A DNA stretch of 64,000 nucleotides. It comes from Ardenticatena maritima. Its GTDB lineage: Bacteria > Chloroflexota > Anaerolineae > Ardenticatenales > Ardenticatenaceae. Position numbers and translations under genes: made by a program. Location of the stretch: the NCBI RefSeq assembly GCF_001306175.1, contig NZ_LGKN01000003.1, positions 1 through 64,000 on the forward strand, in the 5' to 3' direction. This document shows, piece after piece, positions 33,707 to 48,549 of the stretch (its first letter is position 1; each line of letters opens with the position of its first letter). A model generated the notes under the pieces. The model worked only from the letters and a program-made list of their open reading frames with translations. It did not search any database and was not told the origin of the DNA.

Positions 33707-35740
33707 TCAATCGTAGCGAATGCCTTTGCCTGGCGTGTCGCGTTCTTGCTCCCAGGCGGGGCGGTCATCCATAAGCGCCAATGTTTCGCGCAGTTCCTTG
33801 ATTTGGTCGCGCAACATGGCGGCTTTTTCAAATTCCAGTTCTTTGGCGGCGGCGTGCATTTGCTTTTCCAGCGTGGCAATCATGCGCTCGATTTCCTCGC
33901 GCGGCAAGCGGCTCACGCTGTATTCGGCTTCTTCCTCGGCAACCTGCCGCACGCGGTCGGTCAGGTCGCGCACGGCTTTGGAAATGCTCCGCGGCTCGAT
34001 GCCGTGCGCTTCATTGTAGGCTTGCTGAATGGCGCGGCGGCGGTTGGTTTCATCAATCGCGCGGCGCATGGCGTCGGTGATGCGGTCGGCGTACATGATG
34101 ACGGTGCCGTTGACGTGCCGCGCGGCGCGCCCAATCGTCTGAATGAGCGCCGATTCCGAGCGCAGAAAGCCCTCTTTGTCGGCGTCCAGTATGGCAACGA
34201 GCGAGACTTCGGGCAAGTCCAGCCCTTCACGCAATAGGTTGATGCCGACCACAACGTCATAGACACCCATGCGCAGTTCGCGCAAAATTTCCACACGCTC
34301 GATAGTGTGGATTTCGCTGTGCAGGTAGTGCACGTTGATGCCGAGTTCTGCGAGATAGTCGGCGAGGTCTTCCGCCATGCGTTTGGTGAGCGTCGTCACG
34401 AGCGTCCGTTCGCCCCGCGCCCGTCGGGCGTTGATTTCGGCGACGAGATCGTCAATTTGCCCTTGCGTGGGGCGCACATGAATGACGGGGTCGAGGATGC
34501 CTGTGGGGCGGATAATTTGCTCCACAATCTGCTCGCTCTTTTCCAATTCGTAGGGACCAGGCGTCGCCGAGACGTAGATGGCTTGATGGATGTGTTGTTC
34601 AAATTCTTCAAAGGTGAGCGGGCGGTTGTCCAGTGCGCTGGGCAAGCGGAAGCCGTATTCAACCAGTGTCTCTTTGCGGCTGCGGTCGCCGTTGTACATG
34701 CCCCGAATTTGGGGGATTGTCATGTGCGATTCATCAATGACGATGAGAAAATCATCAGGGAAGTAATCCAGCAGGGTCCAGGGGGTACTGCCGGGTTCGC
34801 GCCCTGAAAGGTGGCGGCTGTAATTTTCCACGCCTGAACAGTAGCCGATTTCGCGCAGCATTTCGATGTCGTAGCGCGTGCGCTGTTCCAGGCGTTGGGC
34901 TTCCAGCAACTTGCCTTGCGCGCGCAGTTCCGCCAGGCGTTCTTCCAATTCGGCTTCAATGCCGGCGATGGCTTGCACAAGTTTTTCCTGCGGCGTGATG
35001 AAGTGCTTGGCGGGGTAGATGTCCAGCGCCGTGTACGCCTGGATGATTTCCCCCGTGAGCGGGTTGACTTCGGTGATGCGTTCGATTTCGTCGCCCCAAA
35101 ACTCGATCCGGTAGGCGGTTTCGGCGTAAGCGGGCATGATTTCGACGGTGTCGCCGCGCACGCGGAACGTACCGCGCCGCAATTCGTAATCGTTGCGCTC
35201 GTAGTGAATGTCCACCAGATGGCGCAGCAGTTTCTCGCGGCGGCGCACTTCGCCCACCCGCAAGTTGATGACGACCTTGCCGTACTCTTCGGGCGAGCCC
35301 AGCCCGTAGATGCAGGAGACCGACGCCACGATAATCACATCGCGGCGCGAGAAGAGCGCCGAGGTCGCCGCCAGGCGCAAACGGTCAATCTCATCGTTGA
35401 TGGATGCGTCTTTTTCGATGAAGAGGTCTTGTTGCGGGACGTAGGCTTCGGGTTGGTAGTAGTCGTAATAACTCACAAAATACTCAACCGCATTGTAGGG
35501 AAAAAACTCCTTGAACTCCGCGTAGAGTTGTGCGGCGAGCGTTTTGTTGTGTGCGATGACCAGCGTCGGGCGTTGCACCCGCTCAATAACGTTCGCGATG
35601 GTGTACGTTTTTCCCGTGCCGGTCGCGCCCAGCAAGGTTTGGTGTTTGTAGCCTTTTTGCAGCCCCTCGACGAGTTTTTCGATGGCTTGCGGTTGGTCGC
35701 CGGTGGGCTGGAACTCGCTCACCAGTTTGAATTCGGGCAT
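33707..35740 (-). CDS. uvrB: excinuclease ABC subunit B
   Basis: Helicase-like damage-verification subunit of nucleotide excision repair. The start [14 protein letters not shown], Walker [11 protein letters not shown], the beta-hairpin [18 protein letters not shown], and the motif VI region [12 protein letters not shown] are present, and the C-terminal UVR domain ([23 protein letters not shown]) binds UvrC. 677 residues is normal. GAGGGACG precedes the ATG. I find no LexA-type box in its short upstream region. Confidence 0.97.
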   Translation of the reverse strand: MPEFKLVSEFQPTGDQPQAIEKLVEGLQKGYKHQTLLGATGTGKTYTIANVIERVQRPTLVIAHNKTLAAQLYAEFKEFFPYNAVEYFVSYYDYYQPEAYVPQQDLFIEKDASINDEIDRLRLAATSALFSRRDVIIVASVSCIYGLGSPEEYGKVVINLRVGEVRRREKLLRHLVDIHYERNDYELRRGTFRVRGDTVEIMPAYAETAYRIEFWGDEIERITEVNPLTGEIIQAYTALDIYPAKHFITPQEKLVQAIAGIEAELEERLAELRAQGKLLEAQRLEQRTRYDIEMLREIGYCSGVENYSRHLSGREPGSTPWTLLDYFPDDFLIVIDESHMTIPQIRGMYNGDRSRKETLVEYGFRLPSALDNRPLTFEEFEQHIHQAIYVSATPGPYELEKSEQIVEQIIRPTGILDPVIHVRPTQGQIDDLVAEINARRARGERTLVTTLTKRMAEDLADYLAELGINVHYLHSEIHTIERVEILRELRMGVYDVVVGINLLREGLDLPEVSLVAILDADKEGFLRSESALIQTIGRAARHVNGTVIMYADRITDAMRRAIDETNRRRAIQQAYNEAHGIEPRSISKAVRDLTDRVRQVAEEEAEYSVSRLPREEIERMIATLEKQMHAAAKELEFEKAAMLRDQIKELRETLALMDDRPAWEQERDTPGKGIRYD

Positions 35741-35818
35741 ACGTCCCTCGCTTCACATTCGGTCAACGGCTCGCAAAAGTGTATTGTAAGACGGTGCCCG
35801 CCTTCCTCCAAACGTCTC

Positions 35819-36829
35819 TTAGGCGCGGCGGTAGAGCAACACCGGATTGGGCTCACGTTCGACGTCGTCCACATTCGCCAGCGTCAGATACCCGCGCTGG
35901 TAGAGATATTCCACATGCGCGCCCGCTTCGGTCAGTGCGAGGATGATGTCGTAGCCCTGGCGCTTCCCGTAATGTTCCAGCGACAACTCGGCGATGGTGC
36001 GCGGATGCGAGCAAAGGTTGTAGAAGCGCTCCAATTTGCGTTCATGCGAGCGGCGAATCTGCTCGATGCGCCCGACAAGGTCGTCCAGCGGTTCTTCATG
36101 CCCGCCCAGCACCAGCCGCACGTCGCGCGCGGCGTGCTGGATGGTCTCCAACGCGGCGAAGTAGTGCCCCAGCCCGGTGTATGGCGTGATGCTTTCGGGG
36201 GCGAGGTGGGGCGTTGTGCGCGGCAGGATGTGGTCGGCGCTGATGAGGATGTCGTCAATGCGCAAACAGACTTGCCCCGGACAATGCCCCGGCGCGTGAA
36301 TGGGGGTGATTGCCCCCAGCAGGTCGCCGGCTTCGGAAAGCCGCCGCACGCCCCGAATGGGCGTGACCAGCGATTTGACGGAGAGGTACATCTCCAGCAG
36401 GCGGGCGCGGCGTTCTTCGCTCACGCCGGCGCGTTGCAAGAAGACCGCCAGCGCTTTCGACGCCATGACAAGCCGCTCGCGGTAATCGTGCAAGATGCCA
36501 ATGTCGAGGTCGTGGACGATGATGGGCGCGCGGATTTCCTCTTGCAGCACAGAAAGCCCGCTGAAGTGGTCAATGTGCCCGTGGGTGATGAGCACCAGCG
36601 AGAGCGTCTCAAGGCTGACGGGTTCGCCGTATTCTTCGCGCACGGTTTCAACATGTTCGCGCAGGGCGTCCACCGATTGGGGCATGACCGACCCCGCGTC
36701 AATGAGCACGGTGCGCTCATCTTCCACCAGCAGGTACGCATAGCCGATGAAGTTGGGGAAGACTTCCAGCGGGAGACGGTAGAGCCGCCGCCCGGCGTTA
36801 GTCGTGTAGCGTTCGATGGTTGGTTGCAT
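35819..36829 (-). CDS. metallo-beta-lactamase-fold hydrolase with C-terminal winged-helix
   Basis: 336 residues. The metal-binding THGHIDHFSG, HAPGHCPGQVC, ISADHIL and LGGHEEP are the four MBL motifs. The C-terminal part (about 250-336) is LACTB2-like: SHPRTIAELSL and EAGAHVEYLYQRGYL. Substrate unknown; nucleic acid or thioester hydrolysis are both known in this family. GGAG lies seven bases before the ATG. It precedes uvrB by about 80 bases. Confidence 0.85.
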   Translation of the reverse strand: MQPTIERYTTNAGRRLYRLPLEVFPNFIGYAYLLVEDERTVLIDAGSVMPQSVDALREHVETVREEYGEPVSLETLSLVLITHGHIDHFSGLSVLQEEIRAPIIVHDLDIGILHDYRERLVMASKALAVFLQRAGVSEERRARLLEMYLSVKSLVTPIRGVRRLSEAGDLLGAITPIHAPGHCPGQVCLRIDDILISADHILPRTTPHLAPESITPYTGLGHYFAALETIQHAARDVRLVLGGHEEPLDDLVGRIEQIRRSHERKLERFYNLCSHPRTIAELSLEHYGKRQGYDIILALTEAGAHVEYLYQRGYLTLANVDDVEREPNPVLLYRRA

Positions 36830-36918
36830 GGCATTGCTCCGTTGTCATTTGTTGCACGAACAAGAGACCCGCAGGTGTTCGCCTGCGGGTAGTGGAGTCT
36901 GCCGATACTTTGCGTTGC

Positions 36919-39579
36919 TCAGCGTTTCTTGTCAACGCTCGTTGTTGAGCGGCGTTTTTTGCGCGTGGTGGATGTGCTGCGCTTGCTTTTCGGCGCTTTC
37001 TCCGCTTTGGGTTTGGATGCGGTTTTGGTGCGGCGTTTGCTTTTGGCGCCGCCTGTTGCGGTTGAACGCGTGCGCGCACGTGTCGGCTTGGCGGGCGTGG
37101 GCGGCGCCTCGTCTGAGGTGGGGCTGGCGAGCGGCGTCGTCTTCCAGATGGCGAGCGTCTGCACTTCGTCTTGCGCGGCGAGTTTGAAGGGCTGGCTCCC
37201 GCGGGCGGTGCGGCTGGCTTCTTCCACACGCGCGGCGGGGAGCAACACGCTTTTGCGTTTGGTGTGAAGCAGCAGGTTGTCATCGGCGCTGACCACCCCG
37301 CCGCCGATGACCGTACCGGTGCGGGCGCTTGGTTTGGCGGCGATGACCCCTTTGCCGTAGCGCCCCTGAATGGGAAACTCGTCCAGCGGGACACGCTTGG
37401 CGTAGCCTTTGGCGCTGACCACCAGCAGGTGCGTGCCTTCACTGCGCAACCCCGCCCCAACAACCAGGTCGTCTTTGCCTTGCAGTTTGACGCCCATCAC
37501 ACCGCTGGCGCCTGGTCCCATCGGGCGGACTTCCGCGAGGGCGAAGCGAATGGCTTGCCCCTGGCGTGTGAGGAGCACCAGTTCATCCTCTTCGGTGGGG
37601 GCAACCCCCGCCCAGACCACGGTATCGTTTTTGTCCAGCGTGAAGGCGTTGGCGGCGTCAATCATGCTGCTGAAATGCGACGCCGCGATGCGCATGACGC
37701 GCCCTTGAGCGCTGACCAGCACCAGCGACGCCGACGAGTGCTCATCGCTCATCCAGTCGGCGGGAAAGTCCACCATGGCGGCAAGGGTGTGGCGGCGTTC
37801 GTAGCCGGTGAGCCATTGCGCCAGCGAGGTGGTGGTTTGGGTGTTGGTGCGTTGCGGCACCAGGTGCACACTGCGCCGCCATGCCAGCCCGTCGCGGCTG
37901 ATGATGAAACATTCATGGCGGTTTTGCATGGTGCGCACAAAGCGTACATTGGTGGCTTGCCGCGGCGCTTCCGCCAGGTTCACCACCCGCTCGACGTCTT
38001 CCTTTTGCCCCACCGTGACGACGACGGGCGCGTCGGCGATGAGCGCGTCGGTGCTGACGGCGCCCGTGTAGTTGGTCTCAGTGATGATGACTGTGCGGCG
38101 TGGGTCGGCGTAGGTGCGTTTCAATTCCACCAACTCATCGCGGATGACTTGCAGGACAAGGGCGGGCGTCGCGAGCAATTGTTCCAGTTCGGCAATACGA
38201 TTGAGCAGGGCTTTGTATTCATCCTCGATTTTGCGGCGTTCCAGCGCGGCGAGACGGCGCAACTGCATGGAGAGAATGGCTTCGGCTTGCACTTCGGTCA
38301 GTTTGAAGCGCTTTTGCAGGTTCGCGCGGGCGGTCTCTTGGGTGCGCGAGCGCCGAATGGTCTCGATGACGGCGTCGAGATGGTCGAGGGCGATGCGCAA
38401 CCCTTCCAGCACGTGGGCGCGATGGCGGGCGCGTTCCAGTTCGTACGCACTGCGGCGGCGCACCACCTGGATGCGGTGTTCGATGTAGTGCAGGAGCGCC
38501 GATTTGAGCGTGAGCATGCGCGGCTGACCATCCACCAGCGCCAGCATGATGACGCCGAAGGTTTGGCGCATGGGCGTATGCTTGAAGAGGGCTTCCAGCG
38601 TCTCGGTGGGGTCGGCGTTGCGCGTCAGTTCGATGACGATGCGCATGCCGCTGCGGTCGGATTCATCGCGCAGGTCGCTGATGTTGTCGAGTTTGCCGTC
38701 GCGCACCAGCTGGGCGATGCGCTCAATGAGGTTGGCGCGGTTCACCTGGTAGGGGAGTTCAGTCACCACAATGCGGTGCCGCCCACGGCTCATTTCTTCC
38801 ACATGCGTGCGGGCTTGCACCACAATTTGCCCGCGCCCCGTGGCGTAGGCGTTCAGGATGGTGTCGGTGTTGTCGTGGTTGCGGTCGTTGCGGTAGCGGT
38901 AGATGATGCCGCCCGTTGGGAAATCCGGTCCCTGGACAAACTGCATGAGGTCTTGCGCGGTGATGTCGTCGCGTTGGTCGTAGTGGTCAATCAGGTAACA
39001 GAGTGCGTCGCAAATTTCGCCCAAATTGTGCGGCGGGATGTTCGTTGTCATCCCCACGGCGATACCGCTTGCGCCGTTGACGAGCAGGTTGGGCAACCGC
39101 GCCGGCAAAACAGAAGGTTCTTGCAACGTGCCGTCGAAGTTGTCCACGAAGTCAACGGTCTCTTTGTCAATGTCGGCGAGCATTTCCATGGCGATGGGCG
39201 CGAGCCGCGCTTCGGTGTAGCGCATGGCGGCGGCGTTGTCGCCGTCAATCGAGCCGAAGTTGCCTTGCCCATCCACCAGCGGGTAGCGCATGGAAAAATC
39301 TTGCGCGAGGCGCACCATGGCGTCGTACACGGCGCTGTCGCCGTGGGGGTGGTACTTCCCCAGCACTTCCCCGACGATGCGGGCGCTCTTCTTGTAGGGT
39401 TGGTTGGGGCGCAAGCCCATGTCGTACATGGCGTAGAGGATACGCCGATGGACGGGTTTCAGCCCGTCGCGCACGTCGGGCAGGGCGCGGCTGACAATCA
39501 CGCTCATGGCGTAGTCGAGATACGCGCCGCGCATTTCCTCGTTGATGTCAATCGTACGAATAGTTCCCAAAGTTGTCAT
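36919..39579 (-). CDS. gyrA: DNA gyrase subunit A with a basic, histone-H1-like tail
   Basis: 886 residues. The catalytic Tyr is in [11 protein letters not shown], the quinolone region reads [13 protein letters not shown] (wild-type-like Ser and Asp), and the C-terminal pinwheel has a degenerate GyrA box IQGRYGKG. The last 65-70 residues are Lys/Arg/Ser/Thr-rich ([24 protein letters not shown]). ATG at 39579 has AAGGAAGTGAAG upstream and is preferred to the open frame at 39651. Gyrase rather than topoisomerase IV is inferred from the box. gyrB is not in the window. Confidence 0.9.
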   Translation of the reverse strand: MTTLGTIRTIDINEEMRGAYLDYAMSVIVSRALPDVRDGLKPVHRRILYAMYDMGLRPNQPYKKSARIVGEVLGKYHPHGDSAVYDAMVRLAQDFSMRYPLVDGQGNFGSIDGDNAAAMRYTEARLAPIAMEMLADIDKETVDFVDNFDGTLQEPSVLPARLPNLLVNGASGIAVGMTTNIPPHNLGEICDALCYLIDHYDQRDDITAQDLMQFVQGPDFPTGGIIYRYRNDRNHDNTDTILNAYATGRGQIVVQARTHVEEMSRGRHRIVVTELPYQVNRANLIERIAQLVRDGKLDNISDLRDESDRSGMRIVIELTRNADPTETLEALFKHTPMRQTFGVIMLALVDGQPRMLTLKSALLHYIEHRIQVVRRRSAYELERARHRAHVLEGLRIALDHLDAVIETIRRSRTQETARANLQKRFKLTEVQAEAILSMQLRRLAALERRKIEDEYKALLNRIAELEQLLATPALVLQVIRDELVELKRTYADPRRTVIITETNYTGAVSTDALIADAPVVVTVGQKEDVERVVNLAEAPRQATNVRFVRTMQNRHECFIISRDGLAWRRSVHLVPQRTNTQTTTSLAQWLTGYERRHTLAAMVDFPADWMSDEHSSASLVLVSAQGRVMRIAASHFSSMIDAANAFTLDKNDTVVWAGVAPTEEDELVLLTRQGQAIRFALAEVRPMGPGASGVMGVKLQGKDDLVVGAGLRSEGTHLLVVSAKGYAKRVPLDEFPIQGRYGKGVIAAKPSARTGTVIGGGVVSADDNLLLHTKRKSVLLPAARVEEASRTARGSQPFKLAAQDEVQTLAIWKTTPLASPTSDEAPPTPAKPTRARTRSTATGGAKSKRRTKTASKPKAEKAPKSKRSTSTTRKKRRSTTSVDKKR

Positions 39580-39631
39580 AAATTCTTCACTTCCTTTTGC
39601 GTGGAGTCCGTCAAAAGATACAAGTACCCAA

Positions 39632-39637
39632 AGTATA
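39632..39637 (-). promoter_or_regulatory. -10 element of gyrA
   Basis: TATACT on the minus strand, about 55 bases before the start. The matching -35 (CTGGCA with 18-base spacing) is poor, so supercoiling or an activator may matter. Confidence 0.4.
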
Positions 39638-39668
39638 GCGCAAGCAAGCATGAAGTGCCAGTTTCATA

Positions 39669-39680
39669 GAACATGCGTTC
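39669..39680. promoter_or_regulatory. second LexA-box candidate, between gyrA and the AAA ATPase gene
   Basis: GAACATGCGTTC fits GAACNNNNGTTC and is symmetric over AGAAC-N4-GTTCT. It lies upstream of both divergent genes, so it could control either. Confidence 0.4.
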
Positions 39681-39815
39681 TTTTCATTTTGCCGGTGCAA
39701 GCGCGCACAAGGGGGTGCAGTGGGAGAACCGTCCTATTGTTTGGGTGATGGTGGCGGTGTAGGGTAGAGAGTGGATGCGAGTGTGTCAGCCGAAATGATG
39801 ACGGAGGGGCGAGCC

Positions 39816-41429
39816 ATGCGTTTTTTGTTAGACCAGGCGTCGTATGAGGAGATGAAACGCCGCAAAGACCATACCCCGGATTGTTATGTGCGACCCGGTG
39901 AATATTTGCACCATTTGTATCGTGATGGCGTGAAGTATGTTGTGGCGCGCGCGTTGTTTGAGTGTATCAAGGAAGCCAAAGCCAACTTTGATAATGAAGC
40001 GCTTGCGCATTTGATGCTCCACAAGCGGCAATTGGACAAACTGGTGGCGGAGGCCAAAGCCAAGGGGGATTTGAACGGGCGCACCATGTTGGGCGACCCG
40101 CCGCCTAGTGATGAAGAAGCCTTGAAAACCCCCACCGCGACGTTCAAGCCGCCGGTTGTCAAGTCGTGGGACGATACGGGGTTGGAGCGTTCGTTCGGCT
40201 ATGAGATGATTTTGCGCGTGATTTACAACCGGGGGCGTGCCACGGGGGTGCAGATTGCTCGCGATTTGGCGCTCCCCTACAAGGTGATTGAACCCCTTTT
40301 GACGGAGATGCGGCAGGCGGAATTGATTGACGTGGTGGGGCAACGCGGGTTCAGTGATTTGAATTACGAATATGCATTGATGAAACGGGGCACTGAAGCG
40401 GTGCATGATGCCTTGAAAAAGACCGAATACAATGGACCCGCGCCGGTGCCTTTTGAGGTCTATGTGCAGGCGGTTGAGGCGCAGTCTCCGCGCTACCTGG
40501 TCGTCACGCGGCGCAACATTCGCGAAGCCTTCAAGGATTTGATTATCACCGATGCGGTTTTCAACGAAATTGGTCCCGCAATCAACTCGGCCTCTTCTAT
40601 TTTTCTCTTTGGCTATCCGGGCAACGGGAAAACGAGCATTGCCGAACGCATCACGCGCTTGATGGGAGACGCTATCTACATTCCGTATGCGGTCATTGTC
40701 GAGGGGCAAATTATCAAAATTTACGATACCGTCGTGCATGAGGCGCTTGATGACCACACTGTGACGCGCGAGTGGGATTACGATACGCGTTGGGTGCGTA
40801 TCAAGCGCCCGGTGGTGGTGACCGGGGGCGAATTGACGTTGCCAATGCTGGATTTGTCGTATAACGAAGTCGGCAAGTTTTACGAAGCCCCGTTGCAGAT
40901 GAAAGCCAACGGGGGCATTTTCATGATTGACGACTTTGGGCGGCAGCAAGTGCGCCCGATGGACTTGCTCAACCGCTGGATTGTGCCGCTGGAAAAGCGT
41001 TACGATTACCTGACGATGGTCACCGGCAAGAAATTGGAAGTCCCCTTTGAGTTGTTGCTCATCTTCTCCACAAACCTGGACCCCCACCAGTTGGCGGATG
41101 AAGCCTTTTTGCGGCGTATCAAGTTCAAAATCGAAATTCGCGACCCCGATGAGCATCAATGGCGTGAAATTTGGCGGCTGGTTTGTCGCGCTAAGGGCAT
41201 TGAGTTAGACGAAGCGGGGCTTGATTACATGTTGAAACGCTGGTTTTACCCCTACAACCGCCCCCTGCGCATGTGCCAGCCGCGCGATATTCTCAACCAG
41301 ATGATCAGCATTGCGAAGTACAACATGGAAAGCGTGACCTTCTCGCCCGATTTGATTGACGCCGCCATTCAGACCTATTTTGTGAGTGAAGAAGCGCGTG
41401 ATTTTGGGGCGGCGGTGCGGCTGGCGTAG
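39816..41429 (+). CDS. AAA+ ATPase with N-terminal helical and winged-helix parts
   Basis: 537 residues. The C-terminal AAA+ module has Walker A GYPGNGKTS (about residue 282) and a Walker B-like FMIDDFGRQ (Asp-Asp in place of Asp-Glu). Sensor-like STNLDP and an arginine in LRRIKFKI follow. The N-terminal 200 residues include a winged-helix-like segment (RGRATGVQIARDLALPYKVI). The role is unknown; similar stand-alone ATPases occur in Chloroflexota. ATG at 39816 has GGAGGGG upstream and is chosen over GTG at 39771. Confidence 0.7.
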   Translation: MRFLLDQASYEEMKRRKDHTPDCYVRPGEYLHHLYRDGVKYVVARALFECIKEAKANFDNEALAHLMLHKRQLDKLVAEAKAKGDLNGRTMLGDPPPSDEEALKTPTATFKPPVVKSWDDTGLERSFGYEMILRVIYNRGRATGVQIARDLALPYKVIEPLLTEMRQAELIDVVGQRGFSDLNYEYALMKRGTEAVHDALKKTEYNGPAPVPFEVYVQAVEAQSPRYLVVTRRNIREAFKDLIITDAVFNEIGPAINSASSIFLFGYPGNGKTSIAERITRLMGDAIYIPYAVIVEGQIIKIYDTVVHEALDDHTVTREWDYDTRWVRIKRPVVVTGGELTLPMLDLSYNEVGKFYEAPLQMKANGGIFMIDDFGRQQVRPMDLLNRWIVPLEKRYDYLTMVTGKKLEVPFELLLIFSTNLDPHQLADEAFLRRIKFKIEIRDPDEHQWREIWRLVCRAKGIELDEAGLDYMLKRWFYPYNRPLRMCQPRDILNQMISIAKYNMESVTFSPDLIDAAIQTYFVSEEARDFGAAVRLA

Positions 41430-41447
41430 CGCACGCAAGGTGCAGAA

Positions 41448-41479
41448 AAAAACGCCCCCACACACGTGGGGGCGTTTTT
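41448..41479. terminator. bidirectional terminator between the AAA ATPase gene and rpoC
   Basis: AAAAACGCCCCCAC pairs perfectly with GTGGGGGCGTTTTT around ACAC. Confidence 0.9.
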
Positions 41480-41491
41480 GGTGGGCGGGCG

Positions 41492-46282
<4,791 letters not shown>

Positions 46283-46395
46283 GCAGATTCCTCCCTACTT
46301 ACGTGAACACTTGTGCGCACTTGGCTCACGATGACTTGACGCGGTTGCGGACGGCTGAAAGACAGAGGTGAGGGGCAAAAGGTGTCTTGAACGGA

Positions 46396-46437
46396 AAACC
46401 GCATGTACCTGTGGGGGCACATGCGTCAGGGCGGTTT
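46396..46437 (-). promoter_or_regulatory. stem-loop in the rpoC leader
   Basis: GCATGTACC and GGCACATGC pair with one mismatch and are enclosed by AAACC/GGTTT. It lies between the attenuator-like hairpin and the rpoC start and could act as an anti-terminator or protein site. Confidence 0.45.
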
Positions 46438-46455
46438 CACAATGAGCAGACAAGA

Positions 46456-46486
46456 CAAAAAGGCCCGTTTGTGACAAGCGGACCTT
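46456..46486 (-). terminator. attenuator-like terminator in the rpoC leader
   Basis: On the minus strand AAGGTCCGCTTGT and ACAAACGGGCCTT pair, followed by T5. It is about 110 bases after the predicted start of transcription and 170 before rpoC, so rpoC mRNA must read through it. Confidence 0.6.
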
Positions 46487-46587
46487 GCGATTTGTCATCG
46501 TCACGGCGTTTCGTATGTCCTTTGATTGGATTTTTGGTTCAAAACGTGAAGCGCGCGCCCACATCCGCTATCTTTCAGCAAAGCGTA

Positions 46588-46616
46588 AGTATATGCAAGT
46601 GGGCGAGACGTGTCAA
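46588..46616 (-). promoter_or_regulatory. strong sigma70 promoter of rpoC
   Basis: On the minus strand a consensus TTGACA, 17-base spacer and TATACT. The 5' leader to rpoC is about 295 bases. Confidence 0.8.
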
Positions 46617-46660
46617 ATGAGCGCTTTCAGAATATGGCGGTGTGGGCATGTTGCCCAGAG

Positions 46661-47167
46661 TTATGCTTCTGTTTCGCCAAGGGCGTCGCGCCAAGCGTCA
46701 ACCATGGCATCGCCAATATCCATGAGGATGACTTGCTCGATGACGGGCGAATCGGCAAACTCGCGCAAGGCGCTGACCATGGCGCGCGCGGCGTCGTGCG
46801 GGGAGACACCGCCCACCCCCGTGCCCATGCCGGGAATAGCGACCGAGCGGCACCCGCATTCTTCCGCCACGCGCAGGGCGGCGCGTGTGGCGGCGCGGAT
46901 TTTCTCCGGCGATGAGGGCATGGCGGGGCGCTCCATGGTGGGCGCGTGGATGACGTAGCGGGCGTTGAGCCGCCCGGCGGTTGTGGCGACGGCTTCGCCC
47001 ACGGGAATGGGGGCTTTGGCGCGGGCTTCGCGGTCAATCTCATCACCACCAGCGCGGCGCAAAGCGCCGGCAACACCACCGCCCATTATGCCGAGGCTGT
47101 TGGCGGCGTTCACAATGCAGTCGGCTTCAACCTTTGTAATGTCGCCTTTCCGCACGTCAATGCGCAT
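46661..47167 (-). CDS. macro-domain protein (ADP-ribose/O-acetyl-ADP-ribose hydrolase type)
   Basis: 168 residues, a single macro domain: the GDITKVEADCIVNAANSLG start, GGGVAGALRRAGG loop and IPGMGTGVGGVSPHDAA are the ADP-ribose-binding motifs. It may remove ADP-ribose from proteins, nucleic acids or O-acetyl-ADP-ribose. It lies just upstream of the rpoC promoter on the same strand and diverges from mrp. No ADP-ribosyltransferase is adjacent, so no toxin-antitoxin role can be claimed. Confidence 0.88.
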   Translation of the reverse strand: MRIDVRKGDITKVEADCIVNAANSLGIMGGGVAGALRRAGGDEIDREARAKAPIPVGEAVATTAGRLNARYVIHAPTMERPAMPSSPEKIRAATRAALRVAEECGCRSVAIPGMGTGVGGVSPHDAARAMVSALREFADSPVIEQVILMDIGDAMVDAWRDALGETEA

Positions 47168-47275
47168 GGCTCGCCTCCATCTCGTCCGGTTGGCGTTGGT
47201 GGGTATATGGTGTGGAAGAAAAAAGGTGTTGTCAAAGAGGGTGGCGATGTTGGGACGGGGTTCTTCGTCTCGGCT

Positions 47276-47303
47276 TTGTCCTATCCGAACACTCTTCTAT
47301 AAT
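47276..47303 (+). promoter_or_regulatory. promoter of the Mrp gene
   Basis: TTGTCC, 16-base spacer, TATAAT (47298-47303), about 55 bases before the start. Confidence 0.6.
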
Positions 47304-47359
47304 CCTGATACGTTTTTGTGATTTTTGGCACATATACGTCAACAGAAAGGATGGCGCTC

Positions 47360-48481
47360 ATGTTTGGATTAGGAAAGAAGTCTTCTGGCACTGTGACACC
47401 GGAGCAAGTGCTTGACGCATTGCGCACGGTGCAAGAACCGGAGTTGCACCGCGACCTGGTCACGCTCAACATGGTGCGTGATATCAAGGTGGATGGCGGG
47501 AATGTCGAGTTTACGGTTGTGCTGACGACGCCCGCATGTCCGCTCCGCTCGCATATCGAGCAAGATTGTATCCGCGCCGTGCAGGCGATCCCCGGCGTTG
47601 AAAATGTGCGCGTGCATTTTGATTCCAACGTGCCGCAAGACCACCGCATGAAGGGGAACGTGATGACGGGCATTCGCAACGTCATCGCCGTGGCGTCTGG
47701 CAAGGGGGGCGTTGGGAAGAGCACCGTCGCGACCAACATTGCCGTCTCGTTGGCGTTGGAAGGCGCGCGTGTGGGCTTGCTGGACGCCGACATTTACGGT
47801 CCCAACATTCCGCTGATGATGGGCGTGAAGCAACTGCCCCCACCGCAAAACAACCGCATCATGCCCGCCGAAGCCTACGGCGTCAAACTGATGAGCATCG
47901 GCTTCATGGTGCCGCCTGACCAGCCCATTGTCTGGCGGGGTCCCATGCTCCACACGGCATTGCGGCAATTCCTGGGCGATGTTGAGTGGGGTGAATTGGA
48001 CTACCTGATTGTGGATATGCCGCCCGGCACGGGGGATGTGCAGTTGTCGCTGGCGCAAAGCGCCGCGCTTTCGGGCGGTGTCGTGGTCACCACACCGCAG
48101 GATGTGGCGCTGGCGGATGTGCGCAAAGGGTTAGTCGCGTTCCAAAAATTGAATGTGCCCGTGCTGGGTATCATCGAAAACATGAGTTATTTCGTCTGCC
48201 CGAATTGCGATACGCGCCATTACATTTTTGGGCAGGGCGGCGGTCGCAAGTATGCCGAAGAGGTGGGCGTGCCCCTGTTGGGCGAAATTCCGCTGGATAC
48301 GCGCGTGGTTGAGGGTGGCGATACCGGCAAGCCGATTGTCATCGCCGCGCCGGAAAGCCCGGTGGCGCAAGCCTTGCGTGACATTGCGCGCCAACTGGCG
48401 GCGGCGGTCAGCGTCTCCGCGATGCAGACGCAACCCGAAGGGGTCATTGGCTTGGGGGATATTCCCGTTATGAATGACTGA
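47360..48481 (+). CDS. mrp: Mrp/ApbC-type iron-sulfur cluster carrier ATPase
   Basis: 373 residues. An N-terminal MIP18/DUF59 domain (residues 10-85, VQEPELHRDLVTLNMV) precedes the deviant Walker A ASGKGGVGKST, LDADIYGPNIP, DMPPGTGD and the cluster-binding FVCPNCD (CxxC). It carries Fe-S clusters to target proteins. ATG at 47360 is chosen because AAGGA lies eight bases upstream; ATG at 47351 is possible. Ends at a strong terminator. Confidence 0.95.
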   Translation: MFGLGKKSSGTVTPEQVLDALRTVQEPELHRDLVTLNMVRDIKVDGGNVEFTVVLTTPACPLRSHIEQDCIRAVQAIPGVENVRVHFDSNVPQDHRMKGNVMTGIRNVIAVASGKGGVGKSTVATNIAVSLALEGARVGLLDADIYGPNIPLMMGVKQLPPPQNNRIMPAEAYGVKLMSIGFMVPPDQPIVWRGPMLHTALRQFLGDVEWGELDYLIVDMPPGTGDVQLSLAQSAALSGGVVVTTPQDVALADVRKGLVAFQKLNVPVLGIIENMSYFVCPNCDTRHYIFGQGGGRKYAEEVGVPLLGEIPLDTRVVEGGDTGKPIVIAAPESPVAQALRDIARQLAAAVSVSAMQTQPEGVIGLGDIPVMND

Positions 48482-48501
48482 ACGGGCAACATGAGGAAGA
48501 C

Positions 48502-48530
48502 AAAACGCGCCCCACGCGGGGCGCGTTTTT
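48502..48530. terminator. bidirectional terminator between mrp and the glycan operon
   Basis: AAAACGCGCCCC pairs perfectly with GGGGCGCGTTTT around ACGC, followed by T. Confidence 0.9.
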
Positions 48531-48549
48531 GCTTGTGCGGCGGCGGTCG

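Noticed and set aside
33679-33879. 67-residue N-terminal extension of the dynamin-like protein
   Set aside because: It would overlap the end of uvrB, is of poor composition, and the P-loop domain begins normally after ATG 33678.
36867-36890. Hairpin ACCCGCAGG/CCTGCGGGT as a gyrA terminator
   Set aside because: The stem is good but there is no T-run on the minus strand, so it is not listed as a terminator.
37171-39669. 832-residue plus-strand frame opposite gyrA
   Set aside because: Antisense shadow; no ribosome binding site or recognisable domain.
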